A DNA stretch of 64,000 nt from Caballeronia udeis (GCF_001544555.2 NZ_FCOK02000014.1:62001-126000), one strand, 5' to 3'. Counted from the stretch's first letter, positions 18,802 to 27,572 are shown. The notes: generated by a model from the sequence alone, not told the origin. Numbers and translations are program-made.

Positions 18802-19341
18802 TTAGAGGGCTGCCTGTGGCAAGCGGGGGGTGTAGAAGGGATTCGATACTTCGCGCGCCGCGGCGAACACGTCTTCCTTCGACGGCAAGCCGAGCATGGC
18901 GGCCTTGATCGCGTTTTTCGCCGCGCGGTAGTTGTTGCGGAAGACGGCGTCGAGATCGTCGGTGGACGGGTTCACCCAGTTCGCCGATACCACGACCCAA
19001 TCGTTTTCCGCTTCGGGTGGCAACGTCCCGTCTTCGAGCGACTCAGCAACCGCCTTCGCAATTCCCGCCTGCGATGCACCCCAGGTTGCATTGCCGTGAA
19101 ATTCGCCGGCGATGGGGGCTTTGTTGACATACAGCGTGAGTGGTTTGGTCGGCACGCCAGGTTGCGCAATGACGACGAACGGCGCGTGGCCAGCTGAAGG
19201 CGTAGCAAGCGCGGTGGCGAACGCCTGGCCCGCGGGGCCATTGCGCGGGCCGACAAGCACGTTGATGTGAGCGAGATTGACGCCCGGTCCTTCAAAGCCC
19301 TCGCCGATATGGAGGGTGCGGCCGGTTTGGGGTGCTGGCAT
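18802..19341 (-). CDS. Formaldehyde-activating enzyme (Fae) homologue
   Basis: A 179-residue Fae-family protein. The diagnostic stretch VNLAHINVLVGPRNGPAG includes His25, at the position of the Fae catalytic His, and later family stretches are PLTLYVNKAPI, FHGNATWGASQAGIAKAV and NYRAAKNAIKAAM. Classic Fae condenses formaldehyde with tetrahydromethanopterin in methylotrophs. No other methanopterin-pathway genes lie in this window; instead the gene leads an operon with an aldo/keto reductase, an aldehyde dehydrogenase and an MFS carrier. Either it detoxifies formaldehyde released by that pathway or it binds a different aldehyde. Family firm, role open. Confidence 0.88.
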   Translation of the reverse strand: MPAPQTGRTLHIGEGFEGPGVNLAHINVLVGPRNGPAGQAFATALATPSAGHAPFVVIAQPGVPTKPLTLYVNKAPIAGEFHGNATWGASQAGIAKAVAESLEDGTLPPEAENDWVVVSANWVNPSTDDLDAVFRNNYRAAKNAIKAAMLGLPSKEDVFAAAREVSNPFYTPRLPQAAL

Positions 19342-19500
19342 GGTGTTTTCCGTTCATGGAGTGGATCGATGAACAGATTGTGCGAGCGCGCATCGATGAA
19401 GAGGAATCGACGATTCGTGCGTACGGGTATGAGCGCCGCTCAGATTGGGGAATGCCCTGAGGCCGACATTGCCGCAGTGACCCCGTGCCGCGATGGGCGT

Positions 19501-19791
19501 TTATCGCTCGGAAGGTTCGATCGTGCTGTAGCGATCGAGGAATGTTCGATGCTGTTGTTCATTCACGCCGGCCGGGTGCATGTCGGTTGAGGCCGGCCGG
19601 CGCTCGAGCATGGCTTTCGGGCGGATCGGACGGGGCTGGAAGCCGCCGCCGCAATTAGGACACACGTTGCTGAGCCGGGACAGCGCGCAAGCTTCACAGA
19701 ACGTGCATTCGAAGCTGCAGATCATCGCGTCACGCGCGTCGGGCAGTAGCGCTTTTCCACAGCATTCACAAGACGGGCGCAAGGCAAGCAT
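19501..19791 (-). CDS. DUF1272 zinc-binding protein
   Basis: A 96-residue protein whose first 55 residues match DUF1272: CECCGKALLPD, then ICSFECTFCEACA and CPNCGGGF. The many CxxC pairs suggest structural zinc. The C-terminal 40 residues are variable. The biological role of the family is unknown. It sits alone between the Fae operon and the GntP permease. Confidence 0.85.
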   Translation of the reverse strand: MLALRPSCECCGKALLPDARDAMICSFECTFCEACALSRLSNVCPNCGGGFQPRPIRPKAMLERRPASTDMHPAGVNEQQHRTFLDRYSTIEPSER

Positions 19792-19858
19792 GGTCGATGT
19801 CTCCTTTTTTGCAGTTTAGAGTCGGAGCTCGACCTTGCCTTGCCAATTCGCCCACGAT

Positions 19859-21244
19859 TTACGTCAGCACGCCCCACATCACCAGCGTCAACGCAAGGCC
19901 AACCACCGAGACGATAGTTTGCAACACCGACCAGACATAGACCGTCTGCTTCAGTTGCAGGCCGAAATACTCGCGGATCATCCAGAAACCGGCGTCGTTG
20001 ACGTGGCAGAAAAACACCGAACCCGCACCAATCGCCAGTGCCAGCAGCGAGTTGTGGGTCGCGCTCAAGCCCGCCACGACCGGGGCGATGATGCCCGCGG
20101 TGGTCGTGGTCGCGACCGTCGCCGAGCCGGTCGCCTGGCGTAAGGCCACCGCGATCAGCCAGGCCAGCAGGATCAGCGGCATGTGCGAGCCAATGGCGAT
20201 CTTGCCGATCGTCGTGCTGATGCCGGCTGCGACCAGCGTCTGCTTGAGACCGCCGCCCGCGCCGATGGTCAGCAGCAACGCGCAGATCGGCGGCAGGCTT
20301 TTACGCAGGATGCCGCCCACGCGGTCGCGCGGCATGCCACGCGTCCAGCCGAGCGCGACAATCGCAAAAAGAACGGTGAGTCCCAGGGCGATAAGCGGCT
20401 CACCGAGGAAATTGAGGGTATCGAAGAGAAGGGTTTCGGGCTGGATTGCCAGTTTCGCCACCGTTCGGCCAAGCATCAGGACGACGGGTAGAAGAATGGT
20501 CAGCAGCGAGATGCCGAAGCCTGGCGCGTCAAGCGTACCGTTTGCATCGACTTTCGATGAGAACAGCTTGCCCATCTCCTCCGGCTCCTCCACGTGCATG
20601 CGGCTCGACAGCCACATGCCGTAGACCGGCCCGGCGAGAATCACGGCGGGAATGGCGATGATGAAACCGAGTCCCATGGTGATGCCGAGGTCAGCGTGCA
20701 GCGCACTGACCGCGATCAGCGGACCCGGATGCGGCGGCAGCAGCGCGTGCAGCGTCGTCATGCCGGCTAGCGCGGGAATCGCGATACGCAGGATCGGTTG
20801 CTTCGAGCGGCGCGCCATCACGAAGATGATCGGCACCATCATCACGAGACCGACCTCGAAGAACAGCGGCAAGCCGATGATGATCGCCACCAGCGCCATC
20901 AGCCATGGCAACGTGCGCGGCGTGGAGTGGTCGAGGATGGTGGACACCAGCCGGTCCGCCGCCCCCGATTCCGCCATCAGCGCGCCGAGCATCGCGCCAA
21001 GCGCAATGATGATGCCGACGTCCCCCAGAATGCCGCCCGCCCCTTTGCTGAACGCGCTCGCGACGGCCTCCAGCGGCAAGCTCGCCGTAAAACCCGCGAC
21101 AAAAGTGCCGACTAGTATTGAGAGAAATGGCGCCAGTTTCAGCGCGCTGATGAGAACGATGATTGACGCCAGACCGAGCGCGCATGCAATGAGAAGACGC
21201 GTGTCGTGGGCGGACCACGCGGCGAGAGTCGAGGTCAGATGCAC
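19859..21244 (-). CDS. GntP-family gluconate/organic-acid permease
   Basis: A 461-residue, about 12-helix membrane protein of the GntP family. Typical features are a helix 1-2 region LLIACALGLASIIVLISALK, GAMLGALMAESGAADRL, LPLFFEVGLVMMVPIIF and HALLPPHPGP. The GTG start at 21244 is preceded by AAGGG; a longer upstream frame from 21589 would add a non-membrane tail of low-complexity character. It is expected to be a proton symporter for gluconate or a related sugar acid. No gluconate kinase lies next to it. Confidence 0.88.
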   Translation of the reverse strand: MHLTSTLAAWSAHDTRLLIACALGLASIIVLISALKLAPFLSILVGTFVAGFTASLPLEAVASAFSKGAGGILGDVGIIIALGAMLGALMAESGAADRLVSTILDHSTPRTLPWLMALVAIIIGLPLFFEVGLVMMVPIIFVMARRSKQPILRIAIPALAGMTTLHALLPPHPGPLIAVSALHADLGITMGLGFIIAIPAVILAGPVYGMWLSSRMHVEEPEEMGKLFSSKVDANGTLDAPGFGISLLTILLPVVLMLGRTVAKLAIQPETLLFDTLNFLGEPLIALGLTVLFAIVALGWTRGMPRDRVGGILRKSLPPICALLLTIGAGGGLKQTLVAAGISTTIGKIAIGSHMPLILLAWLIAVALRQATGSATVATTTTAGIIAPVVAGLSATHNSLLALAIGAGSVFFCHVNDAGFWMIREYFGLQLKQTVYVWSVLQTIVSVVGLALTLVMWGVLT

Positions 21245-21918
21245 TGAAATGCCCTTGGCTAAGTGGAGGGAGTGACTCGTTTGTCCGTTTTTTTCCGTTT
21301 TTCCGTGTGTCGGCGACGGTCGGTGCCGCGGTCGGTGCCGATAAGTCGCAGGCACCGTACGGTCGCCGGATTTTACGAGCGATGGCTTACAGAATACTTG
21401 GGATGCTTTCAGGCCGTAGGGGTTTAGAGGTGTTTTTAGGGCGGCGGGATTGGGGGCTGGACTGGGCTGGGCTTTCAAGTCGGGAGCCAGGCTTGAGGCA
21501 GTCGGGTTGGTTTGTGTGTAGCGGATACGGGATAGGGTCGCGTGCACTGGTTTGCGGTCGTTCCCAAGATGGCGAACGGCGGTCGCCATGTATGGCGTTG
21601 ATCATATTTAATAAATTTAATTACTATAAATTCAACTTAGCCCGGTAATTGCAGCGAACCTGAAGTCCGCTGGGATCTGTACCGGGACTACACGTGTTCA
21701 GAACACCACATGGTCTAGCAGACTTTGGAGGCCTTTGGAGAGACCTCGATAACCACCCGCAGTAGACAGTCGAGCGATACACCGGCTCACGTATCCGAGA
21801 CTCCACGTGTGGGGTACTGAATCGGATACGAGTATTGGAGGTTTGTCATATCGCCGGAGGGGGCCAGCGTTTTTCTCGACGAATAGCCTCACGTCGCGCC
21901 AAGCGTCGTCATACCCGA

Positions 21919-21934
21919 CTTTATGCGCATAAAG
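21919..21934. other. parS-like centromere site 1
   Basis: CTTTATGCGCATAAAG is a perfect 16-bp palindrome. An identical copy lies directly after parA and near-copies occur at 22522, 2070 and 31256. A palindromic, repeated site clustered at parA-parB is what ParB centromere sites look like; secondary Burkholderia replicons are known to use replicon-specific palindromic parS sites. Confidence 0.8.
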
Positions 21935-22263
21935 CTGGCTTGCCTCGGTACGCTTCCCGGCTCGGCGTTGCTTGCTCCCATATCGCAACCGTCACAGCCG
22001 CGGCTGCGGTAATTACGGCGCAACTGAACTTCAATTCTCATAAGGCCCGACACTGTGCCTTGATCCGGGACATTTTCAGTCAAGCCGGAGATCGCACGAC
22101 TTTTGTTGCGAGCAGGAGGGAGCCGAACTCCCGCGGGCTGTGCCACAGATAAAGATTATCGAGGTGAAAAAGGCGATGCCGAGGCCAAGCCTCACGTTCC
22201 TGCCAAAGTTGAGGACGCCGACGCGCTGCGGAAATACCCAGAGAACAGACTGCAGACCTTCGA

Positions 22264-22311
22264 CCAAAGCCAAAGCCAAAGCCAAAGCCAAAGCCAAAGC
22301 CAAAGCCAAAG
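22264..22311. repeat. Tandem hexamer array, 8 x CCAAAG
   Basis: Eight perfect head-to-tail copies of CCAAAG fill 48 bases, followed by a partial unit. It lies between two parS-like sites upstream of parA. In three frames it reads as Gln-Ser, Lys-Ala or Pro-Lys type dipeptide runs, with no sign of a real gene. Such perfect short arrays are prone to copy-number change. Confidence 0.9.
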
Positions 22312-22521
22312 CCAAGTTTTCCCGATCAATCTGACTGGCGCTCAGAGCACGAATTGCTTCCGGATCGACTGGAATCGCGCTGGCACGCAGACCGAATATA
22401 GATAGCTGGACTGCGGCATAGGGGATCTGCGCTGCGCTACTTCGCACTCTTAGCCAGCCCATCCGCATCTTCAATGCTCGAGAACACCATCGCGGCGAGA
22501 CCAAGCAACCGCACGCGGGGA

Positions 22522-22537
22522 CTTTATGCGCATAAAC
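22522..22537. other. parS-like centromere site 2
   Basis: CTTTATGCGCATAAAC contains a 14-bp perfect palindrome (22523-22536) and sits between GGGG and CCCC, extending the dyad. It lies about 100 bases upstream of parA, where ParB binding could also influence parAB transcription. Confidence 0.8.
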
Positions 22538-22635
22538 CCCACGGAAAACCGGCCGAACAGCCAACTAGCTGAGTTATCTCTAGAAAAATTGAGTTTTCAA
22601 TGTAAAATTCGCAAAGCTAAATTTGGGAGCAAAAC

Positions 22636-23298
22636 GTGGCAGCTGAAATCATTGCAATCACGCAGCAGAAGGGCGGAGTAGGGAAAAGCACGATAGCAAT
22701 GCATCTAGGCGCGGCGTTTCACGAGAAAGGAAAGCGGGTGCTTGTCGTTGACGCAGACGGGCAAAACACGCTGGTTCACTGGGCCAGCGCGGCGGCCGAC
22801 GAGGCCAGCGGTATCCCTTTTCCTATCGTGAACCTGTCGGAAGCAGGAGCCCAGATTCATCGAGAGATCAAGAAATTCGTCAACGACTACGACATCATCG
22901 TTGTCGATTGCCCACCCTCCATTACGGAAAAGGTTTCGGGCGTTGTCCTTCTCGCTGCGACGGTTGCGATCGTCCCGACATCCTCATCACCCGCCGACTA
23001 TTGGTCCAGCGTGGGCCTCGTCAAACTCATTCAGCAAGCACAGGTCATGAATGAAGATCTGCGCGCCGTGTTTCTCCTCAACAAAACTGAGGAAAAACGC
23101 ATGCTGACGCGCGAACTGAAACGTGCGCTGGAAGAATTGGGTTTTCCTTTGCTGAAAACGCAGATTCCGACCCGAGAGTGCTACAAGCAGGCAATGGCGC
23201 TAGGGCAGACGGTACTTCAGATGAGCGACCGGGGAGCGCGACTGGCTGCCATTGAAATACGTGCGTGCGCAGACGAAGTTCTCGCCATGCTTCCCTGA
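22636..23298 (+). CDS. parA: ParA partition ATPase
   Basis: A 220-residue ParA of the small (type Ib-like) kind with no N-terminal DNA-binding domain. The deviant Walker A motif KGGVGKST is at residues 12-19 and the Walker A'/B segments follow (VLVVDADGQ, DIIVVDCPPS). It forms ATP-dependent patches on the nucleoid that move ParB-parS complexes. Start is GTG at 22636 with GGGAG upstream. Its stop codon ends exactly one base before a parS-like palindrome, and parB follows 24 bases later. Confidence 0.93.
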   Translation: MAAEIIAITQQKGGVGKSTIAMHLGAAFHEKGKRVLVVDADGQNTLVHWASAAADEASGIPFPIVNLSEAGAQIHREIKKFVNDYDIIVVDCPPSITEKVSGVVLLAATVAIVPTSSSPADYWSSVGLVKLIQQAQVMNEDLRAVFLLNKTEEKRMLTRELKRALEELGFPLLKTQIPTRECYKQAMALGQTVLQMSDRGARLAAIEIRACADEVLAMLP

Positions 23299-23314
23299 CT
23301 TTATGCGCATAAAG
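23299..23314. other. parS-like centromere site 3 (between parA and parB)
   Basis: A second perfect copy of CTTTATGCGCATAAAG, starting at the base after the parA stop codon and ending eight bases before the parB start. Its location inside the operon supports identification as the cognate ParB site. Confidence 0.85.
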
Positions 23315-23322
23315 GATCCTGA

Positions 23323-24387
23323 ATGAAACCTACCCAGTTCGCAAAAGGCTTTAAAGCCCGGCCGGATACCACCAGCAGCGAAAAGCGCACGGCCCTTGAT
23401 CGGATCAACGCTATCGACGAAATCGTCAATCAAGAGGCCGGCAACGATAAGCAAGTCACCGGTCGTTCCAGCGCTTACACCGAAGAAGAGTTTCACGCTG
23501 ACCCAGCGACGCAAGAGTCGGAACAGTTCAAGGCGTGGCGCCGGCAAAACAGATACGTACATGGCCAGGTCATTGAGTTGCCGCTAAAGGCAATCAAGCC
23601 GAGCCCATTCAACCCCAGGCATTTCTATCTGAAGGCGTCCATCGCAGAACTGGCCGTCAATCTGGCGAAACAGGGCCAGCAGCAAGCGATTCACGTGATC
23701 CCCGATCACGAAAACCCCGGCACTTTCTTCGTCAGCGACGGTGGCCGACGCGTGCGGGCGTTGAAGGAAGCCAACAAGGAAACGGTGAAGGCAATCGTCA
23801 TCGACCTTCCTATTGGTATCGAAAGCTACAAGCTGGGTTATGACCTGAACGTACAGCGGGACTCGCAGACCGTCTTCGATAACGCCATCGTCTGGAAGCG
23901 TTTCCTCGATGAAAAGCACTTCCAGAGCCAGCGGGAACTCGCTGACCACCTAGGCCTGGACGAATCAACAATCGCCGTGGCTTTGGCTATCGCCAAGCTA
24001 CCCGAGAACGTCATGCATGAAATGGTCGCCCGTCCGGATAGATTCGGGTCCAACATGGCTTACCAGGTTTCACGTTTTCATACGGCGCGCGGCGCCGATG
24101 CCACGTTGCGGTTGATCAACAAGATTGCCTCGGATGACCTGAGCACACGACAAGTCGCCGACATTGTGAAAGGCCGTGCAAGCGCACAAGAAACACCGAA
24201 GCCCGCGGGCCGTCAACGCTACGCGCAACGTTTGGAAATCAAGCTGGACGGGCTAGCCGTGGGTGATCTCAAGACGTATGGAGACGACAGGCTGGAGTTG
24301 CGCTTGCGTGGTTTGTCGAAAGACAAACGCGACGAAATTCTTCAACAGATAGAGAAAATACTGCAAGCGGGTACGGTAAAGCGATAA
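23323..24387 (+). CDS. parB: ParB centromere-binding protein
   Basis: A 354-residue ParB. An N-terminal tail is followed by the ParB/Srx domain (about 82-170) with the CTP-binding-type box GGRRVRAL at 140-147, then a helix-turn-helix region (about 195-230, FQSQRELADHLGLDESTIAVALAIAKLP), and a C-terminal dimerisation part ending LSKDKRDEILQQIEKIL. It should bind the palindromes listed here and load ParA. AAAGGATCC precedes the ATG and overlaps the parS copy. Confidence 0.93.
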   Translation: MKPTQFAKGFKARPDTTSSEKRTALDRINAIDEIVNQEAGNDKQVTGRSSAYTEEEFHADPATQESEQFKAWRRQNRYVHGQVIELPLKAIKPSPFNPRHFYLKASIAELAVNLAKQGQQQAIHVIPDHENPGTFFVSDGGRRVRALKEANKETVKAIVIDLPIGIESYKLGYDLNVQRDSQTVFDNAIVWKRFLDEKHFQSQRELADHLGLDESTIAVALAIAKLPENVMHEMVARPDRFGSNMAYQVSRFHTARGADATLRLINKIASDDLSTRQVADIVKGRASAQETPKPAGRQRYAQRLEIKLDGLAVGDLKTYGDDRLELRLRGLSKDKRDEILQQIEKILQAGTVKR

Positions 24388-24403
24388 AGCAAGCGGGATA
24401 GCG

Positions 24404-24427
24404 GCAAACGGGCAAACGGGCAAACGA
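24404..24427. repeat. Short tandem octamer, 3 x GCAAACGR
   Basis: Three head-to-tail copies of GCAAACGG (last one GCAAACGA) lie in the 83-base gap between the convergent parB and repA genes. No terminator hairpin is evident there. Function unknown. Confidence 0.7.
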
Positions 24428-24470
24428 AAGCAGGGACAGCGCAGCGACAAGCCGTCCCTCTATCGGGGCC

Positions 24471-25856
24471 TCACGCGACTCGGCTTTGATTCAACGTAAA
24501 AGCCAGCAAGTCACCGTCAGTCGGCTCTCCCCAAGTTTTCCGTGCAAGCCAGTCGAAAAACGAGGTTTCTCCCATCTTTGAATCCAGGCCCCGCTTGCGC
24601 CAATCTTCACGCATGTGGGCACCGAGTTCCGGCAATACATCTTCCTCGAAGGTCTGACGCGCCAGCTCCCGTTCAGACTCACCTTGTTCCTCGTACAACG
24701 CACGTGCTTCCTTCCGGCGAAACACGGAGTATTCGCTCAGCAAACGCGCCTTCAGGTCGTCGGCCGGTGCTCCGCTGGTTTTCGCTGGAGCCGCCGCGGC
24801 CGGCAGCGCTTCAAGCTGCGGCGCATAACCTTTCTTCAAAGCGTCCTTGAAAAGTGCGGCGGCGCTTCGTACCGGTGGCAGCGACGTGCTCCGCATTCTC
24901 TGCTCGGTCATTTGCAACGCTGCGCGAATCCGGTTTTCCTCGCTGTCCGCGTAAAGCGTTTGCGCATCTTTCAACGGAATCCCGATCTTGACCATGCGGT
25001 CGACCAGCGTACTGTCGAAGACGTTCGGATGTTCATCGAGTGCCAGCATGGGCTGCTTGCGCTCCGTTACGCGAAACTGAATTTCAGCCACGCGCCGACC
25101 TTCCCGATGCTCGATCAGTTCGACAAAAATGTTGGTAACGGCATTAACTTCCGCGATCGCGGGCCGAAGATAGTCGCGCTTGAAATATTTGTATTCGCGC
25201 TTGGCTTCGTCGCCCGCTTCGGTGTCGGGCGTTCCCGAGAGGATAGGCCGCCACCATTCCCAGGTCTCGCGCATGGTGAGATGACTCGGGTTCGTCAGAT
25301 AACGAACGCAGATTTCGTACAGCGCGAGACCCGCGCTGCTGCGAAGCTGGCTCTGAAACTGCAGACTCAGTCGCGCATATTGCACCGGGTCGAGCAGCTT
25401 TTTCTTGATCTTCGGCGCAAAGGAAAACTCGACCCACACCCGGCGTGTGGCGGGGTCTTCGAGAATTTCGGCGTCTGCGATCAATGTCGATATGCCCCAC
25501 TTACGTCCAGGCTTCTGACTCGACGTGCCCGTGCTCCACTCAACCTGAACCGACACCATGCGGCGCAAATGCTCTTTCACCAGCGCGGTATCGTTGGAAT
25601 CGAACGCTGAATTCGCGACAATGTCCGATAACAACGCGCGGTACGTGTCCCCCGATTCGTCCGCCTGCTGAGCAACAGCCAGCAGGACGTTGAACAACTT
25701 GCGGGTCAAGAGCGTGATCTTGCCGCTCTTTGGCTGGATAGCGATGGCTTCGACGGCTTTTCGCAGCTCAGCCGAGCTCGGACTCACTACATCGGTCTTC
25801 TTCGCGCGTTTGGTTGCCATGCTGGAGTCAGGAGAATTTTGGGAAAGCATACTCAT
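24471..25856 (-). CDS. repA: Replication initiator RepA (Rep_3 type, winged-helix)
   Basis: A 461-residue initiator. Residues about 28-160 form the first winged helix (SGKITLLTRKLFNVLLAVA at the start), about 165-285 the second (LSLQFQSQLRSSAGLALYEI, then TWEWWRPIL and DYLRPAIAEVNAVTNIFVEL), the arrangement of Rep_3/RepB iteron-binding proteins. The 170-residue C-terminal extension with an Ala/Pro linker near 350 is longer than in small plasmids and resembles secondary-chromosome initiators. It is transcribed away from the iteron array. None of the candidate starts (25856, 25850, 25820) has a good ribosome site, which suggests low or controlled translation. Confidence 0.9.
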   Translation of the reverse strand: MSMLSQNSPDSSMATKRAKKTDVVSPSSAELRKAVEAIAIQPKSGKITLLTRKLFNVLLAVAQQADESGDTYRALLSDIVANSAFDSNDTALVKEHLRRMVSVQVEWSTGTSSQKPGRKWGISTLIADAEILEDPATRRVWVEFSFAPKIKKKLLDPVQYARLSLQFQSQLRSSAGLALYEICVRYLTNPSHLTMRETWEWWRPILSGTPDTEAGDEAKREYKYFKRDYLRPAIAEVNAVTNIFVELIEHREGRRVAEIQFRVTERKQPMLALDEHPNVFDSTLVDRMVKIGIPLKDAQTLYADSEENRIRAALQMTEQRMRSTSLPPVRSAAALFKDALKKGYAPQLEALPAAAAPAKTSGAPADDLKARLLSEYSVFRRKEARALYEEQGESERELARQTFEEDVLPELGAHMREDWRKRGLDSKMGETSFFDWLARKTWGEPTDGDLLAFTLNQSRVA

Positions 25857-25966
25857 GACGGTGAAGCTCGTCTACAGGTGCGCCCTCACCCTGTAGTGGT
25901 GAAGGGGATGTAGCACGCAAAACTCACTGAGGTGCGCTCCTGAAAACTCTCACCTTCACCGTCATG
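25854..25966. promoter_or_regulatory. Putative repA operator: nested inverted repeats over the start codon
   Basis: A perfect 13-bp inverted repeat, CATGACGGTGAAG (25854-25866) and CTTCACCGTCATG (25954-25966), brackets the repA leader; the left arm contains the first start codon. Inside it a second inverted repeat, CTACAGGTG and CACCCTGTAG (25872-25896), and a third, CCCTCACC against GGTGAAGGG (25883-25905), carry the iteron core CTCACC in opposed orientation. Opposed half-iterons at the initiator promoter are the classic design for Rep dimers repressing their own gene. Confidence 0.7.
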
Positions 25967-26944
25967 CGTCATCTCATTTATGCCCCGTGCCATGCGGGTA
26001 AACGGATTGAGCGCCTGCGGAGTCGCATCAAGGTGCTTCAAACCTGGTCCCGTATTTCCTCACCTGAAATTTTTTACGCGTCCCTGTGGTTTTTACGAAA
26101 TTCTCCCTGCGCGGTAAAAACTCACGAAAACGCGGAGAAATTGCGGTAATCGTCGAGTTATCAAAGCTTTAACCCTCGATGGCACGCCAGTTGCCGCGCA
26201 ATTGATCCCGCAAAAGCTCACCTTAGACCCGCCGGAGAGCCCTATTCAGCCGAGTTGCCGTTTCAAAACAGGGTTCCGCACCCCACATCCACGGTCCCGC
26301 ATAACCTCACCTTTAGACTGTCGCGCGGGTAGCTGCATCGATAGATGTCCCCCATCGGCCCCCGCAAACACTCACCTTTAGGCTCACAAACGGACGATTT
26401 GCTCGATTTCAGCACTGTGGACCCCCTCTCGGCACCCAAACTCAGCTAAATATGGTCCTGTAAAAGCTCACCTTTGCCTCTTTTCAACACAGCAAAGACA
26501 GCCTCGTACTCCAGGCCAACACTCCCGGAAACACTCACCTTTGTCGCGATACAAGCACATTGAGCCCGCACAAAATCTTTTTAAATCAGACACTTAATCC
26601 AACATTGGTTGACAAGCTATCTGCTGAACGAGATCCTCAAGCCTTACGATGGAAACGATACCCTCCCGAAAAGCCTCACCTTTGAGATCCCCCAATGCCG
26701 CTGACGCGGTCCAGGAGTGGCCTCAAGCTGCTCCCGAAAACCCTCACCGCTAGCCCAGTTCTCTCGAAATACCCCTTAAAACCAGCACCATCGTCAAAAT
26801 AGGAGGGCTCGAACCGAGCCACGCACCTCTCCCGTATTTCCTCACCGTAGAGGGATTGCTCGCTTTGCAAACTACGGCCTCCGAACCCCTCACGCCCGGA
26901 TAGTCTCACCCTGGAACCGGTTTGGCCCCTGCAAAGCCTCACCT

Positions 26945-26990
26945 ATAGGTAATAATTACCTATTTCAGATTGAAATTTTCGAATTTTCGT
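26945..26990. other. AT-rich palindromic patch inside the origin (candidate unwinding element)
   Basis: ATAGGTAAT-A-ATTACCTAT (26945-26963) is a 9-bp perfect inverted repeat that starts within the end of the iteron at 26927. It is followed by a strongly AT-rich run to 26990 around GAAATTTTCGAATTTTCG. It is the most AT-rich stretch between iterons, so a plausible melting site, although it lies inside rather than beside the array. Confidence 0.5.
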
Positions 26991-27220
26991 TATCCTGCAA
27001 ACGCTCACTGCTCAGATTGACAATCGGAAGTGCGCCGTACTGCTGTGTATGGTCCATCGTCTGAATGGCCCCTGTATTTCCTCACCTTCCTAAAACGCCT
27101 GTCTCCCGAACTCGCTCACGCTTGCTCCCGTGACTCCTCACGCTAGGTCCCGAACCTATACACCGATCACCCCCGCGTTCTCTCACCTTCTATCCCGCAG
27201 ACACTCACCGATCAGCTCGG

Positions 27221-27243
27221 AAAGCCTTATCTGGTAAGGCTTT
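27221..27243. repeat. Inverted repeat at the end of the iteron array
   Basis: AAAGCCTTA and TAAGGCTTT form a perfect 9-bp stem with a 5-base loop, nine bases after the last iteron. A related sequence, AAAGCCTTATAAATAAAGGC, occurs at 63701-63720 beside further iterons. Confidence 0.7.
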
Positions 27244-27572
27244 GCCGTGGCGTTAACGTCTTTAACTAGGGTTCAAAGGTGTTTACTTCTAATACTCTCA
27301 AGCAGCTGAGTGATCCAAGAAAGAGAGCCGTGAAACAAAGACTCCGTGGAACATCGGCAGAAAGGCGTAAGTTTGAAAAAAACGCTAGTAATCAACAGCT
27401 TGAGGGATTAACCTCGACATGTTTCACGGATGCCACTGCAGCGCTTGTGTGATATCAACTATCCAGCCAAAAAAAGAGTAGCGACAGCTGGTACCCCATC
27501 CGCTCAACCTAAAAATGTAGCATTTGATACGTAAAGTATTATTATACGAACGAAATTGACTCGGAGCTTCCC

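Larger units (their letters stand above)
21245..22635. other. 1.4-kb non-coding region upstream of parA
   Basis: No convincing gene. It holds an AT-rich patch (21600-21640), two parS-like palindromes (21919, 22522), a hairpin around 22117-22133 and a tandem hexamer array (22264-22311). Open frames crossing it are made of repeats such as alternating Leu-Ala or Lys-Ala, which come from the hexamer. The parA promoter should lie at about 22560-22620, where the sequence turns AT-rich. Confidence 0.6.
25938..27243 (+). other. Replication origin with about 19 direct iterons
   Basis: Same-orientation copies of YCCYG-N6-CTCACC-T begin at 25938, 26048, 26206, 26295, 26360, 26456, 26523, 26664, 26732, 26830, 26894, 26927, 26993, 27070, 27104, 27126, 27148, 27171 and 27193 (26993, 27104, 27126 and 27148 carry changes in the core). 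The two conserved blocks are one helical turn apart, fitting a two-winged-helix initiator. Intervals are close to multiples of 11 (22, 33, 66, 77, 110), so most copies lie on one face of the helix; the last five are spaced 22-23. An inverted repeat closes the array at 27221-27243. I found no perfect TTATCCACA DnaA box. Confidence 0.88.

Noticed and set aside
22111..22140. tRNA-like T-arm (GGGAGTTCGGCTCCC on the minus strand)
   Set aside because: Only a lone hairpin; no anticodon arm, D arm or matching acceptor stem could be built around it, so neither a tRNA nor an attachment-site tRNA end is supported.
22076..22564. Minus-strand open frame with a run of Leu-Ala repeats, and plus-strand frames with Lys-Ala or Ser-Gln runs
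   Set aside because: All arise from the CCAAAG hexamer array; the frames lack ribosome sites and the rest of each translation is not protein-like.
26676..26942. Open frame inside the origin
   Set aside because: It is made of iteron sequence and has no start signal; non-coding function is the better explanation.
25938..27212. Regular repeats that could be taken for a CRISPR array
   Set aside because: The repeat is short with a variable centre, intervals range from 22 to 158 bases, and there are no cas genes. It fits an iteron array next to repA.
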